A stretch of DNA of 36,262 nucleotides from Chloroflexota bacterium (lineage in GTDB: Bacteria; Chloroflexota; Anaerolineae; Aggregatilineales; Ch27), in NCBI GenBank assembly GCA_019873685.1, contig JAIOAT010000038.1, positions 1 through 36,262 on the forward strand. The letters run 5' to 3'. The notes beneath the pieces were generated by a model, which worked only from the letters and a program-made list of their open reading frames with translations, was not told the origin of the DNA and did not search any database. The stretch's first letter is position 1, and every line of letters begins with the position of its first letter. Shown here one piece after another: positions 1 through 7,175 of this stretch. The translations under genes were made by a program, and so were the position numbers.

Positions 1-25
1 CAATCAAGGTTGCTTTGCGGTTCAT
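1..25 (-). CDS. N-terminal fragment of an unidentified gene, cut by the window edge
   Basis: Only the first eight codons are inside the window (MNRKATLI, continuing off the left edge). The start is supported by an AGGAG Shine-Dalgarno at 33-37, six bases from the ATG. The Met-Asn-Arg-Lys start followed by a hydrophobic turn would fit the beginning of a signal peptide, but the fragment is too short to classify. The upstream region (96-148, minus strand) carries a Pho-box-like operator, so a phosphate-starvation gene such as a phosphate-binding protein is a reasonable guess. That guess is inference only. Confidence 0.6.
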
Positions 26-95
26 CGGTGGCTCCTTTCAGCCATAGCGCATCACATGACGGTAAACCTGTTTGTGCTCGGTGATGCGCGCTAAA

Positions 96-148
96 AGATA
101 AGCCACCGTTATGAAGACCCTGTGACGCCATCATGAAGAATCTGTAAA
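96..148 (-). promoter_or_regulatory. Pho-box-like promoter of the gene starting at 25
   Basis: Read on the minus strand there are four 7-mers, TTTACAG, TTCATGA, GTCACAG and TTCATAA, starting at 148, 137, 126 and 115. They therefore repeat at exactly 11 bp. Units 1 and 3 resemble each other, as do units 2 and 4, giving a 22-bp superperiod. PhoB/PhoP-family response regulators bind direct repeats with 11-bp spacing of this kind. A -10-like TTATCT (96-101) follows seven bases after the last unit, with no separate -35 box, as is usual for activator-dependent Pho promoters. The ATG of the downstream gene is at 25. Confidence 0.55.
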
Positions 149-191
149 GAAATCCTGCAAACATGGTAAGCGAGGCGGGCTGTTGCGGGCC

Positions 192-228
192 GAAAAACAA
201 TGCGTGCGGCAGGCCACCGCACGCATTG
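192..228 (-). terminator. Rho-independent terminator, minus strand
   Basis: A perfect 12-bp stem (CAATGCGTGCGG at 198-209 with CCGCACGCATTG at 217-228) and a 7-nt loop is followed on the minus strand by TTTTTCGG. It ends the transcript coming from the metallo-hydrolase gene at 466-1152 and insulates the Pho-type promoter downstream. Confidence 0.85.
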
Positions 229-252
229 CACGCCTTCATCCACAGACCGGGT

Positions 253-441
253 CTAGCCGCTCTGCAGGCCCCTGATCGTCAGCGCATCCAGCCGCCGGCT
301 CAGGCCGCGTAACGGCCGGCGTTCAAACCAGCGCCGGGGCCGCCAGCGAGGTCGCCAGCGAATGACCGAGGGCTTCAACCGGCGCGGCACACGCCCCCGG
401 CTATGCAGCCACTCCAGTGTTCCCGACCAGCGCAAGACCAT
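253..441 (-). CDS. Possible small Arg/Trp-rich protein (62 aa)
   Basis: This is a 62-codon open frame between the stop of the metallo-hydrolase gene (466) and the terminator at 192-228. Without it, about 240 nt of that transcript would be non-coding. A purine-rich GGGGGAAG lies just before the ATG. The protein is very basic and holds a Trp/Arg-dense core (RWRPRWRPRRWFERR, about residues 28-42). I recognise no family. In G+C-rich DNA such Arg-rich frames often arise by chance, so it may be non-coding 3' UTR. Confidence 0.3.
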   Translation of the reverse strand: MVLRWSGTLEWLHSRGRVPRRLKPSVIRWRPRWRPRRWFERRPLRGLSRRLDALTIRGLQSG

Positions 442-465
442 ACGCTTCCCCCGATCTCCGGCCCC

Positions 466-1152
466 CTACAGGGTGAAGCTGCCGCCCGGATCAACGATGA
501 TCACCCGGCTGGCCGTCTCATTGTGGACGCGTTGCGCCCAGCCCGCCGCATCCACCTGGATCAGCGGGAAGGTATTGTAGTGGATCGGCAGCACCGCGCG
601 CGGGGCAATCAGCCTGACGGCTTCCAGCGCCTCGTCTGGCCCCATCGTGTAGTTGCCGCCGATGGGCAGCACAGCCAGATCGATGCCTTTGGCCCCGATC
701 CGTTGCATATCGGCAAACACGCCAGTATCCCCGGCCAGGTAGAGTTTGGTGCCATCGCGCGCTGTCAGCAGGATGCCGTTAGCCTGTCCGCCGTAGGAAC
801 CATCCGGCAGGCTGGAACTGTGGACGGCCATTGTCAGGGCAATACGGGCAAAACCGAAATTCACCGCCCCGTCCGGGTTCATGCCATGCGTATTGCGGAC
901 GCCCTGCCGGGCGATCCAGTGGGCCACTTCGTTGTTGGCAATCACTCTGGCATCTGTGCGTTTGGCGATGCTCACCGTATCGCCGACATGATCGCCATGG
1001 CCGTGCGTCACCAGGATGTAGTCCGTGGGAATGGTCGCCGGGTCGGCTGCCGCCAGCGGGTTGCCGCTGAGGTAGGGGTCAACCAGCACGTGCGTACCGT
1101 CGATCTCCAGGGCCAGGGCCGCATGCCCCAGCCAGGTCACCCGGATGCTCAT
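466..1152 (-). CDS. UPF0173-type metal-dependent hydrolase (metallo-beta-lactamase fold)
   Basis: The 228-aa product starts MSIRVTWLGHAALALE, typical of UPF0173/YtkL-like proteins, a compact group of the metallo-beta-lactamase superfamily. The metal-binding motif THGHGDHVGD lies near residue 50. Further conserved points are LAGDTG (metal-bridging Asp) and a late His in LPIHYNTFP. The length matches the family (about 225-230 aa). No signal peptide is visible, so it should be a cytoplasmic hydrolase of unknown substrate. The AAGGA Shine-Dalgarno is eight bases from the ATG, and a TATAGT -10 is 40 bases upstream. It is probably its own transcript, separated by 84 bp from the deformylase gene before it. 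Confidence 0.9.
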   Translation of the reverse strand: MSIRVTWLGHAALALEIDGTHVLVDPYLSGNPLAAADPATIPTDYILVTHGHGDHVGDTVSIAKRTDARVIANNEVAHWIARQGVRNTHGMNPDGAVNFGFARIALTMAVHSSSLPDGSYGGQANGILLTARDGTKLYLAGDTGVFADMQRIGAKGIDLAVLPIGGNYTMGPDEALEAVRLIAPRAVLPIHYNTFPLIQVDAAGWAQRVHNETASRVIIVDPGGSFTL

Positions 1153-1193
1153 CCTCCCCTTCCTTCGTCGAGAAGTCGCCCGCTCTACTCATC

Positions 1194-1222
1194 ACTATAA
1201 GGTCAAAGGCATGGCGGTACAA
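1194..1222 (-). promoter_or_regulatory. Putative promoter of the UPF0173 hydrolase gene
   Basis: Minus-strand TTGTAC (1217-1222) and TATAGT (1194-1199) are separated by 17 bp. The -10 is good and the -35 weak. It lies in the gap after the deformylase stop, about 40 nt before the start codon. Confidence 0.45.
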
Positions 1223-1236
1223 GATTTTCGCTGGCG

Positions 1237-1770
1237 CTAATCGGCGGCCAGGGTTTCCTCGTCGGCGACTTCCTGCCAGATTTCGCTGGCGCGGTCGGTG
1301 TACAGCACACCATCCAGATGATCGATCTCGTGCTGGAACACGCGGGCCAGCCAGCCCTCGGCCTTAATGCGCCGGGGCTTGCCGTGGCGATCCTGGCCCT
1401 TGACCGTGATCGCCTTGTGCCGGGAGACTGTCCCGAACAGGCCGGGGATGGACAGACAGGCTTCAACGCCGTCAACCTGCTCCTCAGAAGCACGCACGAT
1501 CTCCGGGTTGACGACTTCGTACAGCACGCCAGCCTGCTCCCCGAACTCCTCGCGGGCCTGTTCATCATCGGGCAAGCGGACGACAATTACGCGCTGGCTG
1601 ACGTTGATCTGCGGCGCGGCCAGGCCGACGCCCGGCGCAGCCAGCATGGTCTCCGCCATATCGTCCAGCAATTTGCCCAGCTTGTCATCAAACACGGTCA
1701 CCCGCCGCGCCTTGCGCCGCAGGACTTCAGCGTGCTCGCTACCCAGAACCACAATCTCCCGTAGTGCCAT
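1237..1770 (-). CDS. def: Peptide deformylase
   Basis: Peptide deformylase removes the N-formyl group from new proteins in the cytoplasm using a bound metal. All three family motifs are present in order: GVGLAAPQ (motif 1), EACLSIPG (motif 2, with the metal-binding Cys) and QHEIDHLDG (motif 3, with the two metal-binding His and the catalytic Glu). I chose the ATG at 1770, giving 176 aa, because it has GGGAG eight bases upstream and its N-terminus (MALREIVVLG) is where the family begins. The frame stays open to 1896 but that extension has no family character and would run close to the -10 at 1847. The motif-2 residue after Glu is Ala instead of the commoner Gly, a known variant. Confidence 0.95.
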   Translation of the reverse strand: MALREIVVLGSEHAEVLRRKARRVTVFDDKLGKLLDDMAETMLAAPGVGLAAPQINVSQRVIVVRLPDDEQAREEFGEQAGVLYEVVNPEIVRASEEQVDGVEACLSIPGLFGTVSRHKAITVKGQDRHGKPRRIKAEGWLARVFQHEIDHLDGVLYTDRASEIWQEVADEETLAAD

Positions 1771-1846
1771 GCCCGGTACTCCCTGTACTCCTGGCTCATT
1801 CCGCCACCGGGCGGATCTGCCGTTAATTCTGACCATATTGCGCCAG

Positions 1847-1852
1847 ATTATA
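1847..1852 (-). promoter_or_regulatory. -10 element of the deformylase gene
   Basis: A perfect minus-strand TATAAT lies 77 nt before the chosen start codon. No convincing -35 is seen 16-18 bp upstream. Confidence 0.5.
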
Positions 1853-1870
1853 CCAGCCCGCCGGAGGGGC

Positions 1871-1914
1871 GAAAAGCGGCAGTTACAGCCCGTCATTGGG
1901 CGCGGTCAACTGCC
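1871..1914 (-). terminator. Terminator after the EamA transporter gene
   Basis: On the minus strand GGCAGTT pairs with AACTGCC (1908-1914 with 1878-1884), with an inner GCCC/GGGC hairpin. It is followed by GCTTTTCG. It lies just after the transporter stop at 1928 and before the deformylase -10. Confidence 0.5.
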
Positions 1915-1927
1915 CGGTACGGGATAC

Positions 1928-2791
1928 TCAGGCAGCGCCCAGCAGCACCGCGCCGAAAACCATGGCGGCGGCTCCAGCCAGCCGCCAGCGGACGTTCCCT
2001 TCCCGCAATAGCTGCGCTCCAAGCAACACGCCGATCAGGATGCTCACGCTGCGCAGCGGGGCCACATAGCTCACCGGGCTGAAGGTCAGGGCGGTCAGAA
2101 TCAGGATGTACGAGCCAGGGCTGAGCAGGGCCACGGCCAGCGCCCGCCAGCGATCAACCGCCCAGGCTCGCCGGACTTCCTCCCGGTGGGTCAGCACATA
2201 CGGGGTCAATAAGACAGCCCGCAGCCAACCGATTGCCCAGGAATAGACGACCGGCGCGATCAGCAGGCGGCTCATGGCGTACGAATCCCACAGGCTATAG
2301 GCCGCCACAGACAGCGCAATAAGCAAACCGTAGAGCAGGCCCGGCAACGCTGCTGAGCGCCGCAGGCTGCGCGGGTCACCGCTCAGCGCGATCACTCCTG
2401 CGCCGATCAGCAAGGTCGCCAGTAGCGCCTGGGGTGCTGGTCGTTCCCCCAGCACCAGCACCGCCCCCGCCGTGATGAACAGCGGCCCTACCCCGCGCCC
2501 CAGCGGATACACCAGCGACAGATCGCCGCGCCGGTAACCAGCGGCCAGCAACAGGAAGTACAGCAGATGCAGGGCCGCGCTGCCGACGATGAACAGCATA
2601 TCCACCGGCGCCAGGGCGCTCCCTCCCTGCGCCAGCGCCACCAGCGCCAGCGGCCCCAGCGTGAAAAACTCCATGGCACCGAACAACCAGGTGAAAACAG
2701 CGCCGTTGGCGGTGGCCCGCTTGGCGACATAGTTCCAGATAGCGTGAATCGCCGCGGAGATCAGCACAAGCAGGATGGCCAACGCGGTCAT
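1928..2791 (-). CDS. EamA/DMT-family membrane transporter
   Basis: The 287-aa, strongly hydrophobic product has about ten predicted membrane segments in two related halves, the layout of EamA-type drug/metabolite transporters. The N-terminus, with a helix ending in IHAIWNYVAKRA, is typical of these proteins. They sit in the inner membrane and export small metabolites or amino acids, but the substrate cannot be read from the sequence. The start has only a weak GGGA Shine-Dalgarno. A good promoter (GTGACA, 16 bp, TATAAT) lies at 2835-2862. The adjacent VOC gene is on the same strand 82 bp upstream. Confidence 0.88.
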   Translation of the reverse strand: MTALAILLVLISAAIHAIWNYVAKRATANGAVFTWLFGAMEFFTLGPLALVALAQGGSALAPVDMLFIVGSAALHLLYFLLLAAGYRRGDLSLVYPLGRGVGPLFITAGAVLVLGERPAPQALLATLLIGAGVIALSGDPRSLRRSAALPGLLYGLLIALSVAAYSLWDSYAMSRLLIAPVVYSWAIGWLRAVLLTPYVLTHREEVRRAWAVDRWRALAVALLSPGSYILILTALTFSPVSYVAPLRSVSILIGVLLGAQLLREGNVRWRLAGAAAMVFGAVLLGAA

Positions 2792-2834
2792 GTAGCGGCG
2801 TCCCTGTGGCGGGAAGAAGGAGAAACAACCGCCG

Positions 2835-2862
2835 ATTATACGCCGCTTCAGGCCGGTGTCAC
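2835..2862 (-). promoter_or_regulatory. Sigma-70 type promoter of the EamA transporter gene
   Basis: Minus-strand -35 GTGACA (2857-2862), a 16-bp spacer and a perfect -10 TATAAT (2835-2840), 44 nt before the start codon. The -35 matches consensus at five of six positions. Confidence 0.65.
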
Positions 2863-2873
2863 GCCCTGCCGCT

Positions 2874-3728
2874 CTAGGCCGCTGTCAGCAGCAGGCCGTT
2901 GCCAGCCGGATCGCGGGCCAGCCAGCCGCCATCCTGCGCCGCCAGGGGGACGCCCGCCGCATCCAGACGGGTGTGAACCTCCGCCAGCGCCGCCGCATCG
3001 GCCAGGCGCAGGGTGAACCAGCGCAGGCCGGGCGCTTCCGGCGGCGGGGGCGGCGCACCAGGGCCGTTCCAGATGTTGGCTCCCAGGTGATGATGGTAAC
3101 CGTCAACCGCCAGGAAGATCGCGCCGGGCATGCGGGCCGTCACTTCAAAGCCCAGCACCTCGCGGTAGAAGGCTTCCGTAGCGGGGAGATCGGCCACGTG
3201 GAGATGGATGTGACCGATGGTCGTGCGCTCCGGCAGGCCGTCCCAGGCAACTGGCCGTTCCCCGGCCAGCCGCAACAACCCCTCGACGTCCAGCGAGGCG
3301 GTGCCCATCTTCAGCCTTCCGCCGGGGTACTGCCAGGCGCTGCGCGGACGATCACAGTAGATTTCAATGCCATTGCCTTCCGCGTCGGGCAGGTAGATCG
3401 CCTCGCTGACATCATGGTCGGCGAAGCCGTGCAACGGAGTGCCGATCTGATCCAGATGCAGCAGCGTCCGGGCCAGGGTCTGGCGGTCAGGCACAAGGAT
3501 GGCGAAATGGTACAGGCCGGTCGTGCGCCGGGGACGCGGTGCAGCGGCGCGTTCGCTCAGGATCAGCAGGTCTGGCCCGCCAGCGCCAAGAAAGGCCGTA
3601 TCCTCAGCGCGATCGCGCAGGCGCAGGCCGATCACCGTTTCGTAAAAATGCACCTGGCGCTCCAGATCGGCCACCGTCAGGTGCACCGGGCCAAGCGTCA
3701 GGCCGTTCAGGGGGCGTTCCACGTCCAT
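2874..3728 (-). CDS. Two-domain VOC-family protein, catechol-2,3-dioxygenase (CatE)-like
   Basis: The 284-aa product holds two vicinal-oxygen-chelate modules. The first (about residues 8-130) has LGPVHLTVADLERQVHFYE, GLYHFAILVPD and GNGIEIYCDRP. The second (about 168-284) has IGHIHLHVADL, GYHHHLGANIW and a closing GNGLLLT. This matches the CatE/YfiE-like group, in which the metal site uses two His and one Glu. In the second module the usual place of the C-terminal acidic ligand is hydrophobic (GNGLLL), so I cannot tell which module binds metal. An AAAGGA Shine-Dalgarno precedes the ATG by seven bases. A perfect palindrome at 3753-3765 suggests control by a dimeric repressor. Ring cleavage of a catechol is possible but unproven. 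Confidence 0.85.
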   Translation of the reverse strand: MDVERPLNGLTLGPVHLTVADLERQVHFYETVIGLRLRDRAEDTAFLGAGGPDLLILSERAAAPRPRRTTGLYHFAILVPDRQTLARTLLHLDQIGTPLHGFADHDVSEAIYLPDAEGNGIEIYCDRPRSAWQYPGGRLKMGTASLDVEGLLRLAGERPVAWDGLPERTTIGHIHLHVADLPATEAFYREVLGFEVTARMPGAIFLAVDGYHHHLGANIWNGPGAPPPPPEAPGLRWFTLRLADAAALAEVHTRLDAAGVPLAAQDGGWLARDPAGNGLLLTAA

Positions 3729-3752
3729 TGAGAAATCCTTTTTGGACTAGAT

Positions 3753-3765
3753 TTATCTGAGATAA
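3753..3765. promoter_or_regulatory. Palindromic operator candidate upstream of the VOC gene
   Basis: TTATCT-G-AGATAA is a perfect 6-1-6 inverted repeat, 25-37 nt before the VOC start codon, in a locally A+T-rich patch of an otherwise G+C-rich window. Its position, overlapping the likely promoter or transcription start, suits a repressor. The regulator is not in this window. Confidence 0.45.
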
Positions 3766-3876
3766 GCTTAACGCCAACCGGCCCGGTTGTCCACCAAGTG
3801 CGGAGGAACATGCAGATTACTGCTGCCGGGGATTCAGTGGCCGATCGGAAGAGGGTGAGCGTCGCCTGCCGAAGGG

Positions 3877-3882
3877 TATAAT
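3877..3882 (+). promoter_or_regulatory. -10 element of the DUF951 gene
   Basis: A perfect TATAAT lies 35 nt before the ATG at 3917, with no recognisable -35. The intergenic region 3729-3916 is divergent: VOC gene to the left, DUF951 to the right. Confidence 0.5.
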
Positions 3883-3916
3883 AGGCGGCGGCGACCCGAA
3901 ACCGGAGGGACAGCGG

Positions 3917-4126
3917 ATGCCCCGCGAAGTGCACATTGGCGACATTGTCACCACGCGCAAGACTCATCCTTGCGGTAGCACAGCATGGGAGGTCTACCGC
4001 ATTGGCGCGGATATCGGGCTGAAGTGTCTGGGCTGCGGGCGGCGTGTCCTGCTGACCCGCCGTGCCTTTGAGCGCGCCGCCAGGACGATCCGCCCACCTT
4101 CGCCGGGGAAGCCAACCGCTGGCTAA
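3917..4126 (+). CDS. DUF951 family small protein
   Basis: The 69-aa product contains the whole DUF951 signature: a GDIV start, [17 protein letters not shown] and [11 protein letters not shown]. The three Cys (one in HPCGS, two in CLGC) look like part of a small zinc- or nucleic-acid-binding fold. The family is known mainly from Firmicutes and Chloroflexota, often near ribosomal or chromosome-partition genes, and has no settled function. GGAGG lies eight bases before the ATG. Its neighbours give no functional hint here. Confidence 0.9.
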   Translation: MPREVHIGDIVTTRKTHPCGSTAWEVYRIGADIGLKCLGCGRRVLLTRRAFERAARTIRPPSPGKPTAG

Positions 4127-4132
4127 CTAAAC

Positions 4133-4179
4133 GGAAAAGCCGCCTGCGCCGGGTTGGGTGTTCCCGGTGAGCGGCAGGC
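4133..4179 (-). terminator. Terminator of the bactofilin-like gene, between convergent genes
   Basis: On the minus strand GCCTGC (4174-4179) pairs with GCAGGC (4142-4147) around an inner CCGGG/CCCGG hairpin, followed by GGC and TTTTCCGTTT. It overlaps the stop codon of the minus-strand gene. Confidence 0.5.
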
Positions 4180-5693
4180 TAAGGCTGCTCTTCATCCTCC
4201 CACTGGCTGCGCCACCAGTTGAAGCCCGCCGGCAGGTTAGCCATACCGGGCGCGGGATGTTCGTCGCTGTCGGGCGGCGGCGGAGGCGCTTCGCCGCGCA
4301 GGGCCTCCAGCGCCTCCAGGGCAGTTGAAGGGAGTGCCACCGAGCGCGGCGGAGGCGTATAGGGGCGGAAAGCCCGCTGGTACAGCTGGCGGGCGTGCAA
4401 AGCCAGCGCCCCCAGCCCGACGAAAATGGCCACCGCGTTGATGATCAGCCCGATCACCGGCAGCGGCACGTTGGCCAGCAACGCATAAAGCGCCGCTCCC
4501 AGCACCAGCGCGAGCAGGTTATAGGCCAGCCGGTCGTCCATCCCGGTCAGCCGGCGAGCCAGCCGGCTACCGAACAGGTAAACGAAAACCAGCCGCGCCA
4601 CAAACAGGATCACGAACGAGAAGCCCCCGACCGTCAGGGTGTTGACGATCAACATCAGCAGCAGGGCCATGGCCGTGAAGCCGCCCAGAGTTGTCACTGA
4701 CAGCAGCACGACAATCAGGACGCTGATCAGCAGCACCAGCAGGCCGACCGGCACCGCCAGCAGCGCCAGAATCAACCCCCAGCCAAAGCTGGGCGCCAGC
4801 TGGCGCGGGATGAGCCGGGCCGGTTCGCGGACCCAGGCCGGCGCGGCCACCATCACCAGCACACCCGCCGCCAGCAGGGTCAGCACATCGGTCAGGGCGG
4901 CGTTCAGGTAGCGCATCACCAGTTCACCGGGCTGCACTGTCTCTTCCGGCACGGGCTGGGTGAGGTCCGGGCGCGGCTGGTCGAGCGTAAACGCGATCGT
5001 GCCGCCGATCTGGCCGTTGATGTTACCGGGCCGCGCTCCGCTATAGGTCAGGTTCCCGCCGATGACGCCCTCCGGGCGCACAGCCAGCCCCGGCGTCTGG
5101 AAGGAGACAGTGAATGGGAAGGGGAAGGGGATGAACGTCGGCGAAGATTCGCCGCTGCCCACGCGGGCGTAGACATCCCCGGCTACCCGCCCGCCGATGA
5201 TCAGCGCCGACCCGTTGAAGCTGACATCCCCCTCAACGCCGCCGCGCACCACCGTCTGATAGCCAAATACCAGCAGGTCGCCGGGCACGCTCGCGCCATC
5301 CCAGATTTCGACATTCAGGGCAGCGGCGGCGACGTCGGAACCGGGGCTGAGCCGGGCGTTGCCGGTCAGGTCCAGGTCTACCCCGCCAAAGCGAATGTCG
5401 TCTTCCACCGTGCCCTCGATACGCAGTTGCCCGCCCAGCAGCCAGATGTCGCCCGCCACGACGCCCCGTGGCGCGATCACTGCCGACCACGCGCCCCCGA
5501 TCAGATCGCCCTGAATCGTGCCCTCGATGGTCAATGTGTTGCAGGCAATGTACAGATCGGAGTCGATGACCTCATCCGCGGCGATCACGCACTGGTCGCC
5601 CTGCAGCCCTTCAGCGGCGCTGGCAGTGTTCAGCGCCACCAGCAACAGGCTCCCCAGAACCGCCAGAATCCCATACCAGCCATGGCGGCGCAT
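4179..5693 (-). CDS. Bactofilin-like (polymer-forming) membrane protein with signal peptide
   Basis: The 504-aa product begins with a clear signal peptide (cleavage likely after TASA, about residue 26). About residues 35-245 are a run of short beta-strand repeats of the type TIEGTIQGDLIG, RIEGTVEDDIRFGG, VRGGVEGDVSFNG, as in polymer-forming cytoskeletal (bactofilin) domains. About residues 270-430 hold at least four hydrophobic helices. The C-terminus is Pro-rich and acidic. The beta-helix would thus lie outside the membrane, anchored by the helices. True bactofilins are small and cytoplasmic, so this is the longer secreted relative common in Chloroflexota and Firmicutes. Its role is unknown, presumably envelope organisation. 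GGAGG is eight bases before the ATG. Confidence 0.82.
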   Translation of the reverse strand: MRRHGWYGILAVLGSLLLVALNTASAAEGLQGDQCVIAADEVIDSDLYIACNTLTIEGTIQGDLIGGAWSAVIAPRGVVAGDIWLLGGQLRIEGTVEDDIRFGGVDLDLTGNARLSPGSDVAAAALNVEIWDGASVPGDLLVFGYQTVVRGGVEGDVSFNGSALIIGGRVAGDVYARVGSGESSPTFIPFPFPFTVSFQTPGLAVRPEGVIGGNLTYSGARPGNINGQIGGTIAFTLDQPRPDLTQPVPEETVQPGELVMRYLNAALTDVLTLLAAGVLVMVAAPAWVREPARLIPRQLAPSFGWGLILALLAVPVGLLVLLISVLIVVLLSVTTLGGFTAMALLLMLIVNTLTVGGFSFVILFVARLVFVYLFGSRLARRLTGMDDRLAYNLLALVLGAALYALLANVPLPVIGLIINAVAIFVGLGALALHARQLYQRAFRPYTPPPRSVALPSTALEALEALRGEAPPPPPDSDEHPAPGMANLPAGFNWWRSQWEDEEQP

Positions 5694-5755
5694 TGTCGTA
5701 TCCTCCGGTCACTCCACACAGACACCCGCTGTAGCAACTGCAACGCGGCAGGCTT

Positions 5756-5761
5756 ATTGTA
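5756..5761 (-). promoter_or_regulatory. -10 element of the bactofilin-like gene
   Basis: Minus-strand TACAAT, 63 nt before the start codon. The -35 region is not recognisable. The same GGTACAAT string precedes two other minus-strand genes in this window (7987 and 10025). Confidence 0.4.
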
Positions 5762-5806
5762 CCACGCCCGCCCGCCAGAAACGGGGCGGCTGCCCGGCAG
5801 GCAGGG

Positions 5807-5812
5807 TATAGT
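5807..5812 (+). promoter_or_regulatory. -10 element of the NlpC/P60 gene
   Basis: TATAGT lies 40 nt before the GTG start at 5852. No clear -35. Confidence 0.4.
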
Positions 5813-5851
5813 AGAGGCGTATTCCCCGCCGGAACCGGAAGGAGTTGCCCC

Positions 5852-7108
5852 GTGCACCTGCTGCCTGAGGTCCGCCCTGAGATGCTATGGCCCGATTTCT
5901 GGCTGGCGCGGGCGGATGATCCCGATGCGCCTCTACTACCCCCCGCCGCCATCCCCACCTTCAACGCCCGTGTGCGGGAAGTCATCGGCATCCCGGATGT
6001 CCTGGCGCTGCCGGACGACTTGCCTGCCGCCGAGGTGCGCGCCCGCATCCCGGACGCGCCGGAAAGCGCCCGCTTCGGGGTTGATGGCGCGCCGCTGAGC
6101 GCGGACTTCTGGGCCGGTCTACGGACAGCAATGGCGTTCGATGCTCTGTCGGATCCGGCCCCGGTGCGTTTCGCCCTGGCCCTGCGCCGCACACCCGTGC
6201 GCACCCTGCCCACCGACTGCATCGCCCTCAAGACTCCCGATGAGCTACCCTTTGACCGCCTGCAGGAGACGCTGATCGACGTGGGTTGGCCAGTCGCTAT
6301 TCTGCACACGACCCGCGATAGCGCGTGGGCCTTCACCCTGACACCGGGCTACTGGGGCTGGGTGCGGACGCGCGATCTGGCGCTGGCCGATCGCGCCGCT
6401 GTCGCCCGCTTTGCCAGCGCGGAGCCATTCCTGCTGGCCGCCGCGCCCTGGGCGGATGTGGCCGTCCCCGGCGAAGGGCCGCAGTTCACCGTCCGCATGG
6501 GCACGCGCCTGCCACTGCTGGGCAGAGAGGGCGCCCTGCGCCGCCTGCAACTCCCCGCCGTGGACGCCGCCGGGCAACTGACCCTGACCGAGGGATTCGT
6601 GGCCGCCGCTGATCCAGACTGGCACACCGGCCTGTTGCCGCCGACGCTGCGTTCGATCATCGGGCGGGCGTTTGCCCTGCTGGGGGAGCCGTATGCCTGG
6701 GGCGGGCTGCGGCTGGGCCGGGCCGGGCGGGATTGCTCCGGGCTGGTGCAGGATGTGTGGGCCACGGTTGGCGTGCGCCTGCCGCGCAACAGCGGTCAGC
6801 AGGCGCGGGTAGGCCGCCGCGCAGCGAGCTTCCAGCCGGATGAGCCGAATGACGTCCGGCTGCGCCGCCTGCAGGAAGACGTGCCGCCGGGCGCACTGTT
6901 GTTCCTGCCCGGCCATGTCATGCTCTACCTGGGGATGGTCGACGGCGTGCCCTACGCCATCCATGACCTGTGGGGCTACGCGCACCCGGACGGGCGCGTG
7001 ACCCGCGCCGGGGAAGTAGTCGTTTCCGCGCTGCCGCCGGAGCCGAGCACGGTGCGCCATACCCTGCTGGAACGCCTGACCCACGCCCAGGTCATCGCCC
7101 CGTTCTAG
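5852..7108 (+). CDS. SH3-domain NlpC/P60 family cysteine peptidase
   Basis: The 418-aa product has SH3b-like segments in the middle (about residues 140-255, including GYWGWVRTRDLAL and a following EGFVAAAD) and a C-terminal NlpC/P60 domain (about 270-400). The catalytic Cys is in RDCSGLVQDVW, the His in GHVMLYLG, and a third polar site is probably in AIHDLWGYA. The layout resembles YkfC-like gamma-D-glutamyl-diamino acid endopeptidases, which cut peptidoglycan stem peptides. There is no signal peptide, which fits a cytoplasmic recycling enzyme better than a wall hydrolase. The start is GTG, chosen for GGAAGGAG seven bases upstream. Confidence 0.88.
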   Translation: MHLLPEVRPEMLWPDFWLARADDPDAPLLPPAAIPTFNARVREVIGIPDVLALPDDLPAAEVRARIPDAPESARFGVDGAPLSADFWAGLRTAMAFDALSDPAPVRFALALRRTPVRTLPTDCIALKTPDELPFDRLQETLIDVGWPVAILHTTRDSAWAFTLTPGYWGWVRTRDLALADRAAVARFASAEPFLLAAAPWADVAVPGEGPQFTVRMGTRLPLLGREGALRRLQLPAVDAAGQLTLTEGFVAAADPDWHTGLLPPTLRSIIGRAFALLGEPYAWGGLRLGRAGRDCSGLVQDVWATVGVRLPRNSGQQARVGRRAASFQPDEPNDVRLRRLQEDVPPGALLFLPGHVMLYLGMVDGVPYAIHDLWGYAHPDGRVTRAGEVVVSALPPEPSTVRHTLLERLTHAQVIAPF

Positions 7109-7175
7109 CCCTGCTCCAGGCGGCCTCAGCCGTTCTGTCCCCATTGCAGGGTGTGCCGGCAGATCGGTCTCATGC

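Noticed and set aside
403-1200. Plus-strand open frame of 265 codons
   Set aside because: Antisense to the UPF0173 hydrolase, which has all its metal-site motifs.
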